DNA of 52,727 bases from an uncultured Halieaceae bacterium (GTDB lineage: Bacteria; Pseudomonadota; Gammaproteobacteria; Pseudomonadales; Halieaceae), in contig CAJXCR010000005.1 of assembly GCA_913051825.1 (NCBI GenBank), forward strand, positions 1 to 52,727, read 5' to 3'. Shown here in pieces: positions 1-7,889 of the stretch; the stretch's first letter is position 1, and every line of letters begins with the position of its first letter. A program made the position numbers and the translations under genes. The notes under the pieces were generated by a model. That model made no database searches and was not told the origin of the DNA. It saw only the letters and a list, made by a program, of their open reading frames with translations.

Positions 1-324
1 TATTGAGGAAAGAACAATTAAACTCAAAATATAGAGATGATGTTTTGGCTTTATTATTTTGATCTGTTTTTCCATGCTGTTGCTGTTTGGATTCCATTTG
101 AAGATGCCATATATTGCGATTCCCAAGAAAAACAACTGAAGGAGAGACATTAGATAAAGCTCTACATTCCAAAAAAGCCATAAAAAAAGCGCTCCGCTGC
201 ATAAAGTCATGTACCAGCACCAGTGATGTATTCGAATGGCCAGAAAGACGTAGGCGAGTCCAAATATTACTGCAACTAATTCAACAATTTGCTCAAGAGT
301 GATGCTCTCTGTCGTAAACTCCAC
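1..324 (-). CDS. pnuT: PnuC/PnuT-family vitamin permease (partial, cut by window edge)
   Basis: The minus strand reads open from a GTG at 324 to the window edge, giving 108 visible residues with no stop. An AAAGGAAAG ribosome binding site lies just upstream of the GTG. The translation has hydrophobic segments and the pattern W-(x)n-L-x-S-L-L-Q-L-x-F-(x)n-Y-G-I-F-K-W, typical of the middle of PnuC-family facilitators of NMN, riboflavin or thiamine. The gene starts 41 nt after the stop of the TonB-receptor gene and has no promoter-sized gap, so it should be in the same TPP-riboswitch operon. That context makes the thiamine type (PnuT) the most likely; the substrate is inferred from context, not from sequence. 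The C-terminal part lies outside the window. Confidence 0.78.
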   Translation of the reverse strand, partial: MEFTTESITLEQIVELVAVIFGLAYVFLAIRIHHWCWYMTLCSGALFLWLFWNVELYLMSLLQLFFLGIAIYGIFKWNPNSNSMEKQIKIIKPKHHLYILSLIVLSSI

Positions 325-365
325 TGCGTTTCTTTCCTTTAATGCCTTACTTAAGGTTAATTTAG

Positions 366-2453
366 TTAAAATTGAAAACTAATTTCGGCGCCAAATGTCC
401 TTGGTGCTCCTCTTTGGTAATAAGGTTCAACCGCGTACTCTTTTAATGGATTATTCCCGAAGCTTCCGAAGCCTCTCACGAAAGTTTCTTCATCAGTTAT
501 ATTTCGAATCCAGATTCCCATATTCCACGGATTTCTCTCAAACACTAAGCGAGCGTGAGCCATAGTAAAAGAAGGTGCTTTTACACCATGTCTGTTAGAA
601 AAGAAGTACTCATCCTTTCCTTCTGCTCGAATGTTGAGCCGCCATTCATTAGAGAACCTATAGTCTATTCCGATCGAATATTGGTAGCTCGGAGCTTGGG
701 GTTGTTCTCTTTCTTGTCTAGTCACTTCATCAATTCCCAAGTAGCTGTGAACCTTTGAACGTAATAAACCTAGATTCGCGGTTAGTGATAAAGCATCATT
801 TAATTGGAACAATGTCTCCACTTCTATCCCATAGTTGTCACCGCTCGCGGTGTTGTTGGTATGATCGATGAAAGCGGAACTTCCGTCGGTTCGAACTAGC
901 ACTAACGAATCCTTTACTTGTTGATTCCGCCGATCCATTTTAAAAATGGCGAGCCGTCCTGAAAAGTTGTCCTGAGGAGACTGGTATTTAATTCCTGCTT
1001 CAAAATTTGTGAGGCTTTCAGAGTCATAGAAGCCAAACTTTTTGCGATTGATCGACGAGATATCCGGACTCGACAGGACGCCAGCGTTAACGCCATCTCC
1101 TCTGTATCCTCGTCCATACGACAAATACCATAGACCATAATCCTCATTTAGATATTCGAGACTAAATCTTCCACCAGCCATATTTTTTTCGGGAGATGTT
1201 CTAACGCCATCGCTGTCCTCATAAAAGGTGTCTCTATTTTCTAGTCGCAGTCCTACACCGACTCTAAAGCTTTCGGTCAAGGCAATTTTTACATCTCCAA
1301 AAATTGCAGTGGTATCCGTGTCGTATTCACTGGAAAAATCTTTAGTTGCATATGTGTATTGTCTAACTAAGTCTTCCTGATTTCTCCTAAAATACAAGCC
1401 GACAGACCAGTCACTCATCGCTCTGCCTAATTTAAGAGGCTGTTTCGAGGTCAACCTAGCTTGAATACTATGAGCGTCTCGCTCTCTTGTATAACTATCA
1501 AAAGATTTATATTCCCATCCAGGAGCTATACCAACATAGGTCCAGTCCTCATCATAGCTATAGATGCTTTCACTATTAGAAAATGATGTCTCGAATTTTA
1601 GCCTGAAAGCTGAAAAATCTTGAGTTGCCTTGATGACTCCAGCTAGTGTCCTCAAGGTATCTTTACCAGGCTCATCAGATAAAGTATTTCGACTATTGTC
1701 CAGTGAAAAAGCGTCGAATCCATTGTCTCCATCTAGAAAGAAGAAATGCCCAGACAACTTGGTTTCGGGATTTATAGTCCATTCCAATCTGAATTTGGAA
1801 GCTATTTCCATAATGTCATTCGTGTCACTTTTATTGAGGAACCGGTTTTTTATAGATCCGTTTGACTCGTTGCTGCCTAAAGCAAATCTGTAAAGTAAGG
1901 AATCAGAGATCAATGGTCCGGTAGAGACGAACTTGAAGGAATGGTGGTCATAGTAGCCGATTCCCACGCTTATTTGATTAAAAGGATCGCTTTGAGGTTC
2001 GTTGCTTCTTACATTTATCAAGCCAGCCATAGCATTGGCACCATGAAGAGTTCCCTGAGGGCCACGAAGGATCTCAACTTGGGCGACGTCGAGCATGGTT
2101 GCTGCATTTCCAATACCCGTAAAGTCGATATCGTCAATCAGTAAGCCGACCGACGGGTTAATTGGTTCGGCATATTGACTTCGCTCTCCTATACCTCTGA
2201 TTTGAAAAAATCGGGCGCGAGAGGTCCCTCCAGAAAAATTAAGGTTTGGCACTGAATTTAAAACATCCTCAAGATGTTGTGCGCTTAGCTGCTTCAAATT
2301 TTTCTCTGATAACACGGTAGTGCTTCCGCTATGATCTATCAAAGTGTTTTTTCTTAATTCGGCAGTAACAACTATCTCGCTTAGATCGTAAGTTTCGGCA
2401 ATTGACTCAATCGAAAAAAGACAAAAGAGGAATGCGAAAAATCTATAGTGCAT
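366..2453 (-). CDS. TonB-dependent outer-membrane receptor, probable thiamine/precursor uptake
   Basis: The 695-residue protein has a signal peptide (about residues 1-19, ending SIA), a TonB-box-like stretch LSEIVVTA near residue 24, a plug domain (about 35-150, with LRGPQGTLHGANAMAGLINV) and a long beta-barrel ending in Phe (EISFQF), as required for outer-membrane assembly. TonB receptors import scarce nutrients with energy from TonB-ExbBD. The substrate is inferred from the TPP riboswitch in its leader and from the downstream PnuC/PnuT-like permease: thiamine or a pyrimidine precursor. The ATG at 2453 has a good Shine-Dalgarno (AGGGAG, 7 nt upstream), and that Shine-Dalgarno can be covered by the riboswitch. 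Receptors of this shape also occur for siderophores, so without the leader the substrate would be unknown. Confidence 0.88.
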   Translation of the reverse strand: MHYRFFAFLFCLFSIESIAETYDLSEIVVTAELRKNTLIDHSGSTTVLSEKNLKQLSAQHLEDVLNSVPNLNFSGGTSRARFFQIRGIGERSQYAEPINPSVGLLIDDIDFTGIGNAATMLDVAQVEILRGPQGTLHGANAMAGLINVRSNEPQSDPFNQISVGIGYYDHHSFKFVSTGPLISDSLLYRFALGSNESNGSIKNRFLNKSDTNDIMEIASKFRLEWTINPETKLSGHFFFLDGDNGFDAFSLDNSRNTLSDEPGKDTLRTLAGVIKATQDFSAFRLKFETSFSNSESIYSYDEDWTYVGIAPGWEYKSFDSYTRERDAHSIQARLTSKQPLKLGRAMSDWSVGLYFRRNQEDLVRQYTYATKDFSSEYDTDTTAIFGDVKIALTESFRVGVGLRLENRDTFYEDSDGVRTSPEKNMAGGRFSLEYLNEDYGLWYLSYGRGYRGDGVNAGVLSSPDISSINRKKFGFYDSESLTNFEAGIKYQSPQDNFSGRLAIFKMDRRNQQVKDSLVLVRTDGSSAFIDHTNNTASGDNYGIEVETLFQLNDALSLTANLGLLRSKVHSYLGIDEVTRQEREQPQAPSYQYSIGIDYRFSNEWRLNIRAEGKDEYFFSNRHGVKAPSFTMAHARLVFERNPWNMGIWIRNITDEETFVRGFGSFGNNPLKEYAVEPYYQRGAPRTFGAEISFQF

Positions 2454-2510
2454 GAAGAATCTCCCTAGAATGGATATTGGTGTTTCTTCGGATCAAGTAG
2501 GGAGTTATCG
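2454..2510 (-). promoter_or_regulatory. Riboswitch expression platform: RBS sequestor / antisequestor
   Basis: Between the aptamer and the receptor ATG, CUCCCUA (2504-2498) is exactly complementary to UAGGGAG (2467-2461), which contains the Shine-Dalgarno. The same UCCCUAC (2503-2497) is also exactly complementary to GUAGGGA (2523-2517) inside the aptamer 3' part. The two 7-bp helices are mutually exclusive. With TPP bound, the aptamer segment is occupied and the RBS would be hidden; without TPP the antisequestor frees it. There is no U-run after the helix, so translational rather than transcriptional control is expected. The pairings are visible; the mechanism is inferred. Confidence 0.7.
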
Positions 2511-2592
2511 ACCTTATCCCTACGCCGGCATGATCCGGATCAGGTTCCAAGGGTTCACCGAAGTGTCTCAGGCTTTTAGCCACCCCTAAGGT
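2511..2592 (-). ncRNA. TPP riboswitch aptamer (THI element)
   Basis: On the minus strand the leader shows the conserved THI-element parts in order: ACCUUAGGGGUG, a short P3 hairpin (GGCU/AGCC), CUGAGA, a CAC-UUCG-GUG hairpin, ACCC, GGAACCUGAUCCGGAUCAUGCC and GCGUAGGGA. P1 closes with ACCUUA (2592-2587) pairing perfectly with UAAGGU (2516-2511). It binds thiamine pyrophosphate and represses the downstream gene. It controls the TonB receptor at 366-2453 and probably the PnuC-like permease after it. A small open frame across this stretch (2443-2631) is a by-product of the RNA structure. Confidence 0.97.
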
Positions 2593-2602
2593 TTTCGAAG
2601 CT

Positions 2603-2631
2603 ATTATATTGCCCAAAGACTTTTTCGCCAA
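2603..2631 (-). promoter_or_regulatory. Sigma-70 promoter of the thiamine-uptake operon
   Basis: On the minus strand TTGGCG (2631-2626) and a perfect TATAAT (2608-2603) are separated by exactly 17 nt. The expected transcription start, about 2596, falls a few bases before the riboswitch aptamer, as expected if the aptamer forms the 5' end of the mRNA. Confidence 0.75.
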
Positions 2632-2884
2632 GTATGCTCACATTGGATTTCTTGGGATATAATTTGCCTTTGAGAGGAAGTATTTATTCCTATGAGAGTT
2701 TTTGTTGGGGCGCCTAGATCCTCTAATTGAATTAAGGCACTCAATTGTATTAACCATAGATAGAGCATTAGTGTTTTGGGATGTTAGGCAGCAGGGACAT
2801 TTGTTGCTAATTGAGGATTTGTACTATGGTCAATAGATTGATATGTATCATCGATCTTGCCGTGCCGTGGACAAGGTCAAAAAA

Positions 2885-3064
2885 ATGACGAATTTGATTT
2901 CACTTTTGTTCTTTATTTTTGTCGGGGTCTTTCTGATGGTTTTTCTCGTGGAACGATTTGCTGGTGATACTGATCCAGAAAAAGTAGCTCGTTTGAGTAG
3001 ATGGATCATGCCATTAGTTGGATTGTTGTTGATTTTGTCTACATTTAAATTTTTTCTCGGTTAA
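2885..3064 (+). CDS. Small two-helix membrane protein, unknown function
   Basis: A 59-residue protein from the ATG at 2885, preceded by AAGG. It has one hydrophobic helix near residues 3-23, a charged loop (ERFAGDTDPEKVARLSR) and a second helix to the C-terminus (about 39-59). A longer reading from 2843 would add 14 polar residues without a ribosome binding site and was not chosen. The gene lies 28 nt before the START-like gene and may be the first gene of the sulfation operon. No family was recognised. The roughly 250 bp before it, back to the riboswitch promoter, shows no other gene. Confidence 0.6.
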   Translation: MTNLISLLFFIFVGVFLMVFLVERFAGDTDPEKVARLSRWIMPLVGLLLILSTFKFFLG

Positions 3065-3092
3065 CCTTTAAGACAAGAGTCATGAGACTAAG

Positions 3093-3563
3093 ATGATTAC
3101 AGCTTCTAGTGTTTCTTCTGAATTAATAACAATCCACTCGCCTAGTGAAGTCGTCTGGAGTATTTTGATTGATTTTGAACACTACGCGTTGTGGAATGAT
3201 TTTTGTCCGAAAATAGACGGTAAATTAGAACTCGGAGAGGCTGTTACGATGCAAGTAGATCTAGGGTTTGGTCTGCAAAAAAACGTGGAGTACATTACCA
3301 AGATAGAGCCATACCATACTCTGGTTTGGTCAATGGAGAATAATCCTGGAGATCCTATCCATGCCGATCGATATCAAAGTGTGGTTTCGTTGAATGAGAA
3401 GTGTTGTACATACGAGACTGTGGACTATTTTTCTGGTGATGGGGTCGCTTTAATGATCGAGCAGATGGGCCAGCAGATTGAAGCAGGGTTTAATCAATGT
3501 GCTCGAGGATTGAAGTCACGGGCAGAAGATCTCTACCTCCAAACAAACCGTGACAATATTTGA
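3093..3563 (+). CDS. SRPBCC (START/polyketide cyclase-like) ligand-binding protein
   Basis: The 156-residue protein opens with the SRPBCC pattern: a beta strand, then I-x-S-P-x-x-V-W-x-I-L-x-D-F-x-x-Y-x-x-W (about residues 14-36). It continues with alternating strands containing P-Y-x-x-L-V-W-S and ends in a long helix (about 128-150). Such helix-grip folds hold hydrophobic ligands in a cavity; some are cyclases or hydrolases, many only bind. It overlaps the next gene by one base (TGATG at 3561-3565), so the two are translationally coupled. With a sulfotransferase two genes on, it may present or modify a lipophilic acceptor; this is inference. Confidence 0.75.
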   Translation: MITASSVSSELITIHSPSEVVWSILIDFEHYALWNDFCPKIDGKLELGEAVTMQVDLGFGLQKNVEYITKIEPYHTLVWSMENNPGDPIHADRYQSVVSLNEKCCTYETVDYFSGDGVALMIEQMGQQIEAGFNQCARGLKSRAEDLYLQTNRDNI

Positions 3564-4657
3564 TGAGTAGCTTGGAGAGGCTAGAGGACGGGAGAGCCTG
3601 GGTTAGCTTCTGTGATTCGCTAGAAAAAATTGGCCATGGATTGTTAACCGATTCTGTTCCAGATGATGGGTTGACCCAAGTGGAAGGGTATCGTTATTTA
3701 ACTCGATTACTTCGCTTAAGCTTGGAAAAGCACGTTGAGTTTTCCGATTCAGATAGGCCTGAATTTTTCTCTCTTTCCCACGAAACAGCAAAGATTGGAA
3801 ATGATAATCCAGATAATGTTTATTTAAATTGTTCGGTAAGTGGAGAAAAATCTTATTTGATTAGTGGGCATCGAGGCACTGTTCATTATCTAAGCATTGA
3901 ATCAAAGGCGGGCGGATATGGGGATGGTGGTGAAATGGCGCCTACAGGCCATCTGGAGCTGGCTGATATTGAGATAGATAAAGAAGGCAAATTTGAAATT
4001 CACGTTTGTATGGATAAGAAGCATGGTAACTGGTTACCAATGCAATCTGGCACCGATTCAATCTTGATAAGGCAGACCTTTAGGGATCGAAGTGCAGAAT
4101 TACCGGCTACTTTTTCGATAGAGCGTGTTGATAGTGGCGATGTGGTTCCGTTGGATCCGGTCAAATTCATTCAAGCGCTTGAGAATACGACACCTTTTGT
4201 GGAAGGCACCGCCGATCTTTTTCGACACTGGATGGATTTATTCCTAGCTCACGAGAATAGCTTGCCACCTAATGATCAGGTGATGTGTTTGAAGGCTGGT
4301 GGTGATCCAGAAATTCACTATCACAATAGCCGTTGGACCTTAAGTGATGATAAGGCGCTATTAATTGAATTTTATCCGCCAGTTTGTAAGGCATGGAACT
4401 TTCAAGTTTCTAATTATTGGATGGAGTCCTTAGATTATCGATTTCATCGAATCAGCGTCAATCAAGATAGTGCAGTTTTGTGTGGTGATGGGTTAGTGCA
4501 GATCCTGGTCTCTGCTTTTGATCCAGGGGATGCTTACCCAAATTGCTTGACTACAGCAGGCCACAACTGTGGTGCTATGCTTTTGCGTTATGTGGGGGCG
4601 ACCAATTTCCCCGAAATAAAGACTAAGGTTGTGGACGTGTCTGAGATAGTGGATTGA
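3563..4657 (+). CDS. DUF1214-like protein of the sulfation operon
   Basis: A 364-residue protein read from the ATG at 3563, which shares its A with the stop of the previous gene. It has no signal peptide. Around residues 145-180 it carries G-x-F-x-I-x-V-(x)n-G-N-W-L-P followed by I-L-I-R-Q-T-F, close to the NWLP/LRxY signature of DUF1214 proteins. The C-terminal part (about 255-350) is another beta-rich block ending TAGHNCGAMLLRYVGA, which resembles a degenerate second copy. DUF1214 has no settled biochemical role. The operon position between a lipid-binding-type protein and a sulfotransferase suggests it handles the same acceptor. The family call rests on motif reading only. Confidence 0.65.
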   Translation: MSSLERLEDGRAWVSFCDSLEKIGHGLLTDSVPDDGLTQVEGYRYLTRLLRLSLEKHVEFSDSDRPEFFSLSHETAKIGNDNPDNVYLNCSVSGEKSYLISGHRGTVHYLSIESKAGGYGDGGEMAPTGHLELADIEIDKEGKFEIHVCMDKKHGNWLPMQSGTDSILIRQTFRDRSAELPATFSIERVDSGDVVPLDPVKFIQALENTTPFVEGTADLFRHWMDLFLAHENSLPPNDQVMCLKAGGDPEIHYHNSRWTLSDDKALLIEFYPPVCKAWNFQVSNYWMESLDYRFHRISVNQDSAVLCGDGLVQILVSAFDPGDAYPNCLTTAGHNCGAMLLRYVGATNFPEIKTKVVDVSEIVD

Positions 4658-4666
4658 GCTATTTCT

Positions 4667-5842
4667 ATGGATGATATTTTTAATATAGATGGGTTAATGC
4701 ACAGCGCTATGTCGGTAGATGGGCTGCATGATTTTGGGACGTGGCCTTTTCAGGAGGCGTTGTCCAATTTGAGCTGGTCGCTCGCCAATGAGGCTGAATT
4801 GAATGATGTTGGCAGGCAGGTAATGCAACAGCGACTTATAGAAATACTGGCGACTCGCCTGAGAGTTAATGAGTGGCTTAAAAGATATCCGGAAATTTCT
4901 GATGAGGTTTTGTTGCCGCCGGTTTTTATAGCAGGGCTACCCAGGACAGGCACTACGATGCTGCATAGAACGATCGCCGCCGATAGTCGTTTCAATGCTC
5001 CCTTATGGTATGAAGTGAGATTTCCATGTCCTCAGCTAGATTGGGATTTTTCTAATGAGAGAGATTGGAGGATTGCTACGGCTAAAGCAGAAGTGGATGC
5101 AATGTTATCAGCGAATCCAGATCTCTTGTCCATCCACCCATTAGATGCTCTTGGCGCTGATGAAGATATTATGCTGCTGGAGCAGTCATTTTTTAGCTAT
5201 AACCCCCAGGCATTTGCCAATCTTCCGGCTTATGATCTTTGGCTCTCAGGCCAAGACCATACGCCGGGATACGAATATTTTCGTCTGCTTCTTAAATTCC
5301 TCCAGTGGCAAAAAAAGAAGGCGGGCGGAACTGCGGAGCGATGGGTTTTAAAAGCACCGCATCATCTCCACTTTATGGATGTCGTGTTAAAGATATTTCC
5401 AGATGCGATGGTGGTACAATCACATCGAGATCCGATTGATACCATCCCATCTCTCGCTAGTTTAATCGCTGGAGTCTGGACAATTTATTCTGATAAAGTA
5501 GACATGACTGAAGTGGGTAGACAATGGTCTTCAAAGTTTGCCTCTGGTATGAAGAAGACCATGGAAGTGCGTGAGACGAATGGTGATGATTCCTTCCTTG
5601 ATCTTTGGTTCACTGATACGGTTAAAGAACCTTTAGAGGCGGTTAAGCGCGTGTATGATTTTATAGGACTTTCTTTAACGGAAAACGCGAAGAAAGAAAT
5701 TGAAAATTGGCAAGAGCTCAATAAACGAGAACTTCGACCTTCTCACAATTATACTCTCAGCCAATTTGGATTGACGGAAGAAGAACTTGCCACGCAATTT
5801 CAGGATTATCGCGAGACTTTTATCTTAAACAAAACACACTAG
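4667..5842 (+). CDS. PAPS-dependent sulfotransferase
   Basis: A 391-residue soluble protein with the 5'-phosphosulfate-binding loop [12 protein letters not shown] at about residues 88-99 and the 3'-phosphate-binding motif [15 protein letters not shown] at about 255-269, plus [11 protein letters not shown] before it. It moves sulfate from PAPS to a hydroxyl or amine acceptor. This branch (sulfotransferase family 3/PF13469-like) acts on small molecules, lipids or sugars; the acceptor cannot be told from sequence. The gene starts 9 nt after the DUF1214-like gene and is followed by cysC and sat, which make its co-substrate. The Shine-Dalgarno is weak, which suggests coupled translation. Confidence 0.9.
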   Translation: MDDIFNIDGLMHSAMSVDGLHDFGTWPFQEALSNLSWSLANEAELNDVGRQVMQQRLIEILATRLRVNEWLKRYPEISDEVLLPPVFIAGLPRTGTTMLHRTIAADSRFNAPLWYEVRFPCPQLDWDFSNERDWRIATAKAEVDAMLSANPDLLSIHPLDALGADEDIMLLEQSFFSYNPQAFANLPAYDLWLSGQDHTPGYEYFRLLLKFLQWQKKKAGGTAERWVLKAPHHLHFMDVVLKIFPDAMVVQSHRDPIDTIPSLASLIAGVWTIYSDKVDMTEVGRQWSSKFASGMKKTMEVRETNGDDSFLDLWFTDTVKEPLEAVKRVYDFIGLSLTENAKKEIENWQELNKRELRPSHNYTLSQFGLTEEELATQFQDYRETFILNKTH

Positions 5843-5861
5843 TTTTAAGGATCAATTACTG

Positions 5862-6476
5862 ATGACTGAACAAAAAGCCACGAACGTTCATTGGCAGGAA
5901 GGGGATATTTCTCGAGAAGAGCGAGCAAAGATTTTAGGTCATAAGGGTTGTACGATCTGGTTTACTGGTCTTTCAGGAAGTGGCAAAAGTACCGTCGCAG
6001 TAGCTTTGGAAGGGGCTTTATATGAACGAAACGTGCTTGCCTATCGTCTAGATGGAGACAATGTTCGATTGGGGATAAATAAGAATTTGGGTTTTAGCGC
6101 TGAAGATCGTGCCGAAAATATACGTCGAATAGGTGAAGCTGCCAAGCTGTTCGTTGACGCAGGACTAGTAGCACTCAGTAGTTTTATCAGTCCCTATGTG
6201 CTTGATCGTAATGGGGTTAGAGAATTGCACCAAGAGGCAGGATTGGATTTTATAGAGGTTTTTGTGGATTGTTCTTTAGAGGTTGCTGAATCAAGAGATC
6301 CGAAAGGCTTGTATAAAAAAGCGCGAGCGGGCGAGATTAAAAATTTTACAGGAATTGACGATCCTTACGAGGCACCAAGCAGTCCGGAAATTCACCTTCA
6401 CTCGGATAAACAGTCATTGGATGAAGAGGTTAATATTATTCTTGCCGAGTTAGAAAGCCGCAACATACTTAACTAA
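5862..6476 (+). CDS. cysC: Adenylylsulfate (APS) kinase
   Basis: A 204-residue enzyme that phosphorylates APS with ATP to PAPS. Walker A is GLSGSGKST (about residues 35-43). It is followed by the APS-kinase hallmarks [21 protein letters not shown], the loop SFISPY and the lid segment [13 protein letters not shown], then [11 protein letters not shown]. The length is normal for the family. AAGGA lies 10 nt before the ATG. The next gene makes APS, so the two enzymes form a complete PAPS supply for the sulfotransferase upstream. No fused ATP sulfurylase or GTPase domain is present. Confidence 0.96.
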   Translation: MTEQKATNVHWQEGDISREERAKILGHKGCTIWFTGLSGSGKSTVAVALEGALYERNVLAYRLDGDNVRLGINKNLGFSAEDRAENIRRIGEAAKLFVDAGLVALSSFISPYVLDRNGVRELHQEAGLDFIEVFVDCSLEVAESRDPKGLYKKARAGEIKNFTGIDDPYEAPSSPEIHLHSDKQSLDEEVNIILAELESRNILN

Positions 6477-6496
6477 AAACTTTATTGGATTGTCAG

Positions 6497-7681
6497 ATGA
6501 TTAAACCACATGGTTCGGAAGAACTTTCTCACTGTTTCGTGTCGGATGAAAAAGATCGCGATGCACTCTTAAAAGAAGCAGAGACTTTGCCATCTCTGTT
6601 GTTAAATTCGGCGGCCGCAGCAAATGCTGTGATGCTCGGTGGTGGATATTTTAATCCCTTACAAGGATTTATGGATCTTGAGGATGCATTATCCGTTGCG
6701 GAGCATATGAAGACGAGGAGCGGACTGTTTTGGCCAGTTCCGATAGTCAATTTGACCGATGAGGATTGGATAAAATCTGGGCAAAGAATTGCGCTTTGTG
6801 ATCCTAATATAGAGGACAATCCCGTGTTAGCGGTGATGAATGTTGCTGATGTTGAGGAAGTGTCCTTAGAACATCATAGATTCATGGCCGAAAAGATATT
6901 TGGCACTTTGGATGAAAACCACCCAGGGGTTGCGACATTTCTTGGTTTAGGTAGAAAGATTTTATCTGGTTCGTTAGAAGTTCTGAATTTTTCTTACTTT
7001 GAGAAAGATTTCGGAGACACGTTTTTGACAGCCAGCCAAATTAGATCTGAAATTCACCGACTTGGTTGGAGTAAGGTAGTCGCTTTTCAGACTCGTAATC
7101 CAATGCATCGAGCTCATGAAGAGTTGTGTCGAATGGCAATGCAAGATTTAGAGGCTGACGGCGTTTTAATACACATGCTTTTAGGAAAGCTGAAGGAGGG
7201 TGACATACCTGCTTCGGTTCGTGATGCGGCTATCCGTAAAATGGTGGAGGTGTATTTTCCTCCTCGTACGGTGATGGTAGCAGGTTATGGTTTCGATATG
7301 CTTTACGCTGGTCCGCGTGAGGCAGTCCTGCATGCTGTATTTCGGCAAAACAGTGGTTGTACTCACCTCATAGTAGGTCGAGATCATGCGGGAGTGGGTG
7401 ATTTCTACGGGGGCTTTGATGCTCAGACCATCTTTGATAACGAGGTTCCCAAAGGTGCGCTTGAAATTTCGATCTACGCAGCTGATCACACTGCCTATAG
7501 TAAGAAGCTTGATCGTGTGGTCATGATGAAAGATGTTCCGGACCATAGTCCGGATGATTTCGTGCTGCTTTCTGGAACCGCAGTCAGGAAGATGCTAGGT
7601 GATGGTGTGGCTCCGCCTCCTGAATTTTCGAGACCCGAGGTAGCAAAAATTCTTATGGACTACTATTCGAACACAGATTAA
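6497..7681 (+). CDS. sat: ATP sulfurylase (sulfate adenylyltransferase, single-chain type)
   Basis: A 394-residue homo-oligomeric type Sat that forms APS and pyrophosphate from ATP and sulfate. The catalytic motif QTRNPMHRAHEEL lies at about residue 198 and GRDHAGVGDFYGG at about 294; both belong to the Sat family, not the two-subunit CysDN enzyme. An upstream in-frame TTG at 6485 is possible, but MIKPHGS is the usual N-terminus, so the ATG at 6497 was chosen. It is the last gene of the operon. Placement beside cysC and a sulfotransferase points to sulfation rather than cysteine synthesis; use for assimilation cannot be excluded. Confidence 0.95.
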   Translation: MIKPHGSEELSHCFVSDEKDRDALLKEAETLPSLLLNSAAAANAVMLGGGYFNPLQGFMDLEDALSVAEHMKTRSGLFWPVPIVNLTDEDWIKSGQRIALCDPNIEDNPVLAVMNVADVEEVSLEHHRFMAEKIFGTLDENHPGVATFLGLGRKILSGSLEVLNFSYFEKDFGDTFLTASQIRSEIHRLGWSKVVAFQTRNPMHRAHEELCRMAMQDLEADGVLIHMLLGKLKEGDIPASVRDAAIRKMVEVYFPPRTVMVAGYGFDMLYAGPREAVLHAVFRQNSGCTHLIVGRDHAGVGDFYGGFDAQTIFDNEVPKGALEISIYAADHTAYSKKLDRVVMMKDVPDHSPDDFVLLSGTAVRKMLGDGVAPPPEFSRPEVAKILMDYYSNTD

Positions 7682-7740
7682 AGATTCCTTTACTTACTAA
7701 AAAATAGTATTTCTGCCCTTTTAAGCGTAATCCCGGGGAT

Positions 7741-7758
7741 AATGTAATTATTTACATT
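7741..7758. repeat. Inverted repeat upstream of the iron-type cluster
   Basis: AATGTAA-TTAT-TTACATT is a perfect 7-4-7 inverted repeat lying 17 bp before the first Fur-like site. It could be a second regulator's operator. No family is assigned. Confidence 0.3.
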
Positions 7759-7774
7759 TAGTATAAATCTAAAT

Positions 7775-7793
7775 AATATTGATTCTCATTAAT
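7775..7793. promoter_or_regulatory. Putative Fur box, copy 1
   Basis: AATATTGATTCTCATTAAT matches the 19-bp Fur consensus at 13 of 19 positions by hand alignment. It sits in a 38-bp segment (7767-7804) that recurs upstream of the imelysin gene with three mismatches. It is 97 bp before the DUF4856 lipoprotein start. Confidence 0.55.
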
Positions 7794-7889
7794 AATTTGA
7801 TTTACCATTGCGCTATTAATTAAATTAGTGGGCTTGCGAGCTCGTTTTTTTGATCGGGATGTATCTTTTCATTGTTTTAGGAGTTTTAA

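Noticed and set aside
114-302. A 62-codon plus-strand frame at the left edge
   Set aside because: It is antisense to the PnuC-like gene, which has membrane motifs and a ribosome binding site.
2443-2631. A 62-codon minus-strand frame across the leader
   Set aside because: It coincides with the TPP aptamer and its expression platform; the sequence constraint comes from the RNA.
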